From the NCBI GenBank assembly GCA_030148625.1, contig JASBTC010000443.1, forward strand, positions 1 to 15,436: a stretch of 15,436 nt of DNA, written 5' to 3'. Shown here in pieces: positions 14,337 through 15,436 of this stretch; within the stretch, counting starts at the first letter, position 1; every line of letters starts with the position of its first letter. The DNA comes from Sphingobium sp. Its GTDB lineage: Bacteria > Pseudomonadota > Alphaproteobacteria > Sphingomonadales > Sphingomonadaceae. Position numbers and translations under genes: made by a program. Under the pieces are notes generated by a model. That model was not told the origin of the DNA. It saw only the letters and a list, made by a program, of their open reading frames with translations, and did not search any database.

Positions 14337-15113
14337 ATGAAATATCCGATAACTCTCGTCCTGCTGGCGACCGGAGCGGCGCTTGCCGTCTGTCCGGCCA
14401 CCGCGCAGGCGCGGGAAGGCTGCGGCGCACAGGCGCAGAAGCCGCAGAAGAAACGCGGGCTCGGGGGATTGTTGTCGGCCGCGCGGTCGAGCGGGCTGAC
14501 AGGGTCGATCGCCGGGGCGCTGCGCGGCGACGGCAATCTCGCGTCCGATCTGACGGGCACTGCCGAACGGGCGGCGATGGACGCCACGGACGGCGCCTTG
14601 GCGAGCGCCGATTGCGCCCAGGTGCCGACCGACGGAACCGCATCCGAAACCCCCGCGACGCGGGACACCGCGCCCGAGACCGCAACCCAGCGGGCGCAGC
14701 GGAAAATGGCCGCGAACGACGCCAAATATCCGAGCCGCATGACGATCGCCGATGACTGGAAGGCCGCCAAGACGGCCTATGACGCGTTCGGCAAGGTCAG
14801 ATGCACCGGCTGCGAAGGCGGCTATGCTTATGCCGGCTGGATCGATTGGCCGCGCGACGAATATTCGGGCAAATATAATGGCGCCGAAACCCGCCTGTCG
14901 CGGCTGCCGATCGGCCATGTCCATCGTTGGTCGTCGAACGGCTTTGTCGGAACGCTGACCGTCGACGGCGAGGAGCAGGTGAACGGCTTTCGCTGCCGCA
15001 AGATGACCTATCGCCTCGAAAAGGGCGGCCAGAGCGCCGCGCGGCCCGGCCTGATCTGCTGGGGCAAGGCCAATGAATATGCCGGCAGCGACAGCTGGGT
15101 CGGCGTTTTCTGA
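14337..15113 (+). CDS. Exported Cys-rich protein with surface-antigen-like C-terminus
   Basis: A 258-residue protein of unknown function. Residues 1-25 are a signal peptide (KYPITLVLLATGAALAVCP core, cleavage after TAQA). A Gly/Ser-rich amphipathic stretch follows at about 40-65 (GLGGLLSAARSSGLTGSIAG), then a Thr/Ala/Pro-rich linker (about 95-125). The C-terminal part of about 130-258 is Trp/Tyr-rich. The mature chain has six Cys: 29, 93, 156, 159 (CTGC), 220 and 241, consistent with disulfides outside the cytoplasm. The segment VNGFRCRKMTYRLEKGG..LICWG resembles the end of 17-kDa surface-antigen proteins, a weak similarity. GAGGAGGAG directly upstream fixes the start at 14337, although the frame is open back to 14196. 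The 200 bases after psd hold no gene or terminator that I can support. Confidence 0.75.
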   Translation: MKYPITLVLLATGAALAVCPATAQAREGCGAQAQKPQKKRGLGGLLSAARSSGLTGSIAGALRGDGNLASDLTGTAERAAMDATDGALASADCAQVPTDGTASETPATRDTAPETATQRAQRKMAANDAKYPSRMTIADDWKAAKTAYDAFGKVRCTGCEGGYAYAGWIDWPRDEYSGKYNGAETRLSRLPIGHVHRWSSNGFVGTLTVDGEEQVNGFRCRKMTYRLEKGGQSAARPGLICWGKANEYAGSDSWVGVF

Positions 15114-15133
15114 ACCGGACGGGCGCAAGGGAC

Positions 15134-15436
15134 ATGGCGATGAAGATGCATTTCACTCTCCCGATCGTGGCGGCGGTCATACTGGCGCTCCCTGCGATCC
15201 AGGCCCGGTCCGCGCCGGCCGGTGCGGCGGGCCGCTGGATCCAGACGAGCAGCGGCAAGGAGCTGGTGCTGGCCCCGCGTATCAAGCTGCAGCCCAATGT
15301 GGGCGTGTCCGGTGGCACCAGCCTGGGCGGCACCGTCGGCTATGGATCGATGACGCGTACGACGATCGTCACCGAACCCGTGATGATGGACGTCGCGCGC
15401 TCGGTGACGCTCGCGATCGAAGCCGATGGGCGTTTC
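15134..15436 (+). CDS. Exported protein of unknown function (partial, runs off the window)
   Basis: 101 codons are open to the window edge. The N-terminus is a signal peptide (MHFTLPIVAAVILALPAIQA, cleavage near IQARSA). The visible mature part is strand-rich with small residues (VGVSGGTSLGGTVGYGSM and further), and no family is recognised. Two starts are possible: 15134, or 15140, which lies nine bases after AAGG at 15127-15130 and is better placed. It begins 20 bases after the preceding stop, so the two exported proteins are probably co-expressed and may act together at the cell envelope. Confidence 0.7.
   Translation, partial: MAMKMHFTLPIVAAVILALPAIQARSAPAGAAGRWIQTSSGKELVLAPRIKLQPNVGVSGGTSLGGTVGYGSMTRTTIVTEPVMMDVARSVTLAIEADGRF

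Noticed and set aside
13835..14755. A 306-codon plus-strand frame
   Set aside because: It overlaps psd and the Cys-rich exported protein in another frame, with Arg/Gly-rich shadow composition.

Overview
The window is GC-rich and densely coded. It looks like chromosomal DNA of an alphaproteobacterium, most likely a sphingomonad. This is inferred from the high GC, the strong C/G third-position codon bias, the TonB/ExbD gene beside TonB-dependent uptake functions, a coiled-coil porin, PepSY membrane proteins and secreted esterases. No tRNA, rRNA, CRISPR array or insertion sequence was seen. No gene-free stretch exceeds 300 bases.

Layout. (1) 1-520 (+): the tail of an upstream gene, then exbD, closed by a clear GAAA-loop terminator. 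(2) 558-1300 (+): a phytanoyl-CoA dioxygenase-like Fe(II)/2-oxoglutarate enzyme; its stop codon lies inside a perfect 15-bp hairpin. (3) 1319-2737 (-): a porin with an N-terminal coiled coil. (4) 2924-9454 (-): six co-oriented genes, in transcription order a C45-family autoproteolytic acyltransferase/amidohydrolase, a PepSY-TM protein, a GntR/FCD regulator, a fused DppD-DppF-type peptide ABC ATPase, a MOSC-domain protein and a cytoplasmic alpha/beta hydrolase. The last three are tightly packed or overlapping. (5) 9676-13167 (+): divergent from the C45 gene, a siderophore-type TonB-dependent receptor followed by a secreted HSL-type esterase. (6) 13284-15436 (+): an E. coli-like phosphatidylserine decarboxylase, then two genes for exported proteins without assigned function; the last runs off the window.

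The most notable observation is that the receptor and the secreted esterase form one uninterrupted 1163-codon reading frame. The receptor reaches a normal aromatic outer-membrane terminus (..RLKY) at 11889, and the next bases are TTAGGG. Removing one T from the TTT at 11889-11891 would give TAT-TAG, a perfect receptor stop. The esterase keeps its own Shine-Dalgarno sequence, ATG and signal peptide. This is either a recent 1-base insertion or sequence error, or a real fusion.

Taken together, regions 4 and 5 read as a divergent uptake-and-processing locus. The proposed steps are outer-membrane import by the TonB-dependent receptor, ester cleavage in the periplasm by the secreted hydrolase, inner-membrane handling by the PepSY-TM protein and a peptide-type ABC ATPase, amide cleavage by the C45 enzyme and further hydrolysis by the cytoplasmic esterase, under a GntR regulator. 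The ligand is unknown; an acylated, peptide-like or ester-containing molecule such as a siderophore, lipopeptide or amide antibiotic is an inference only.
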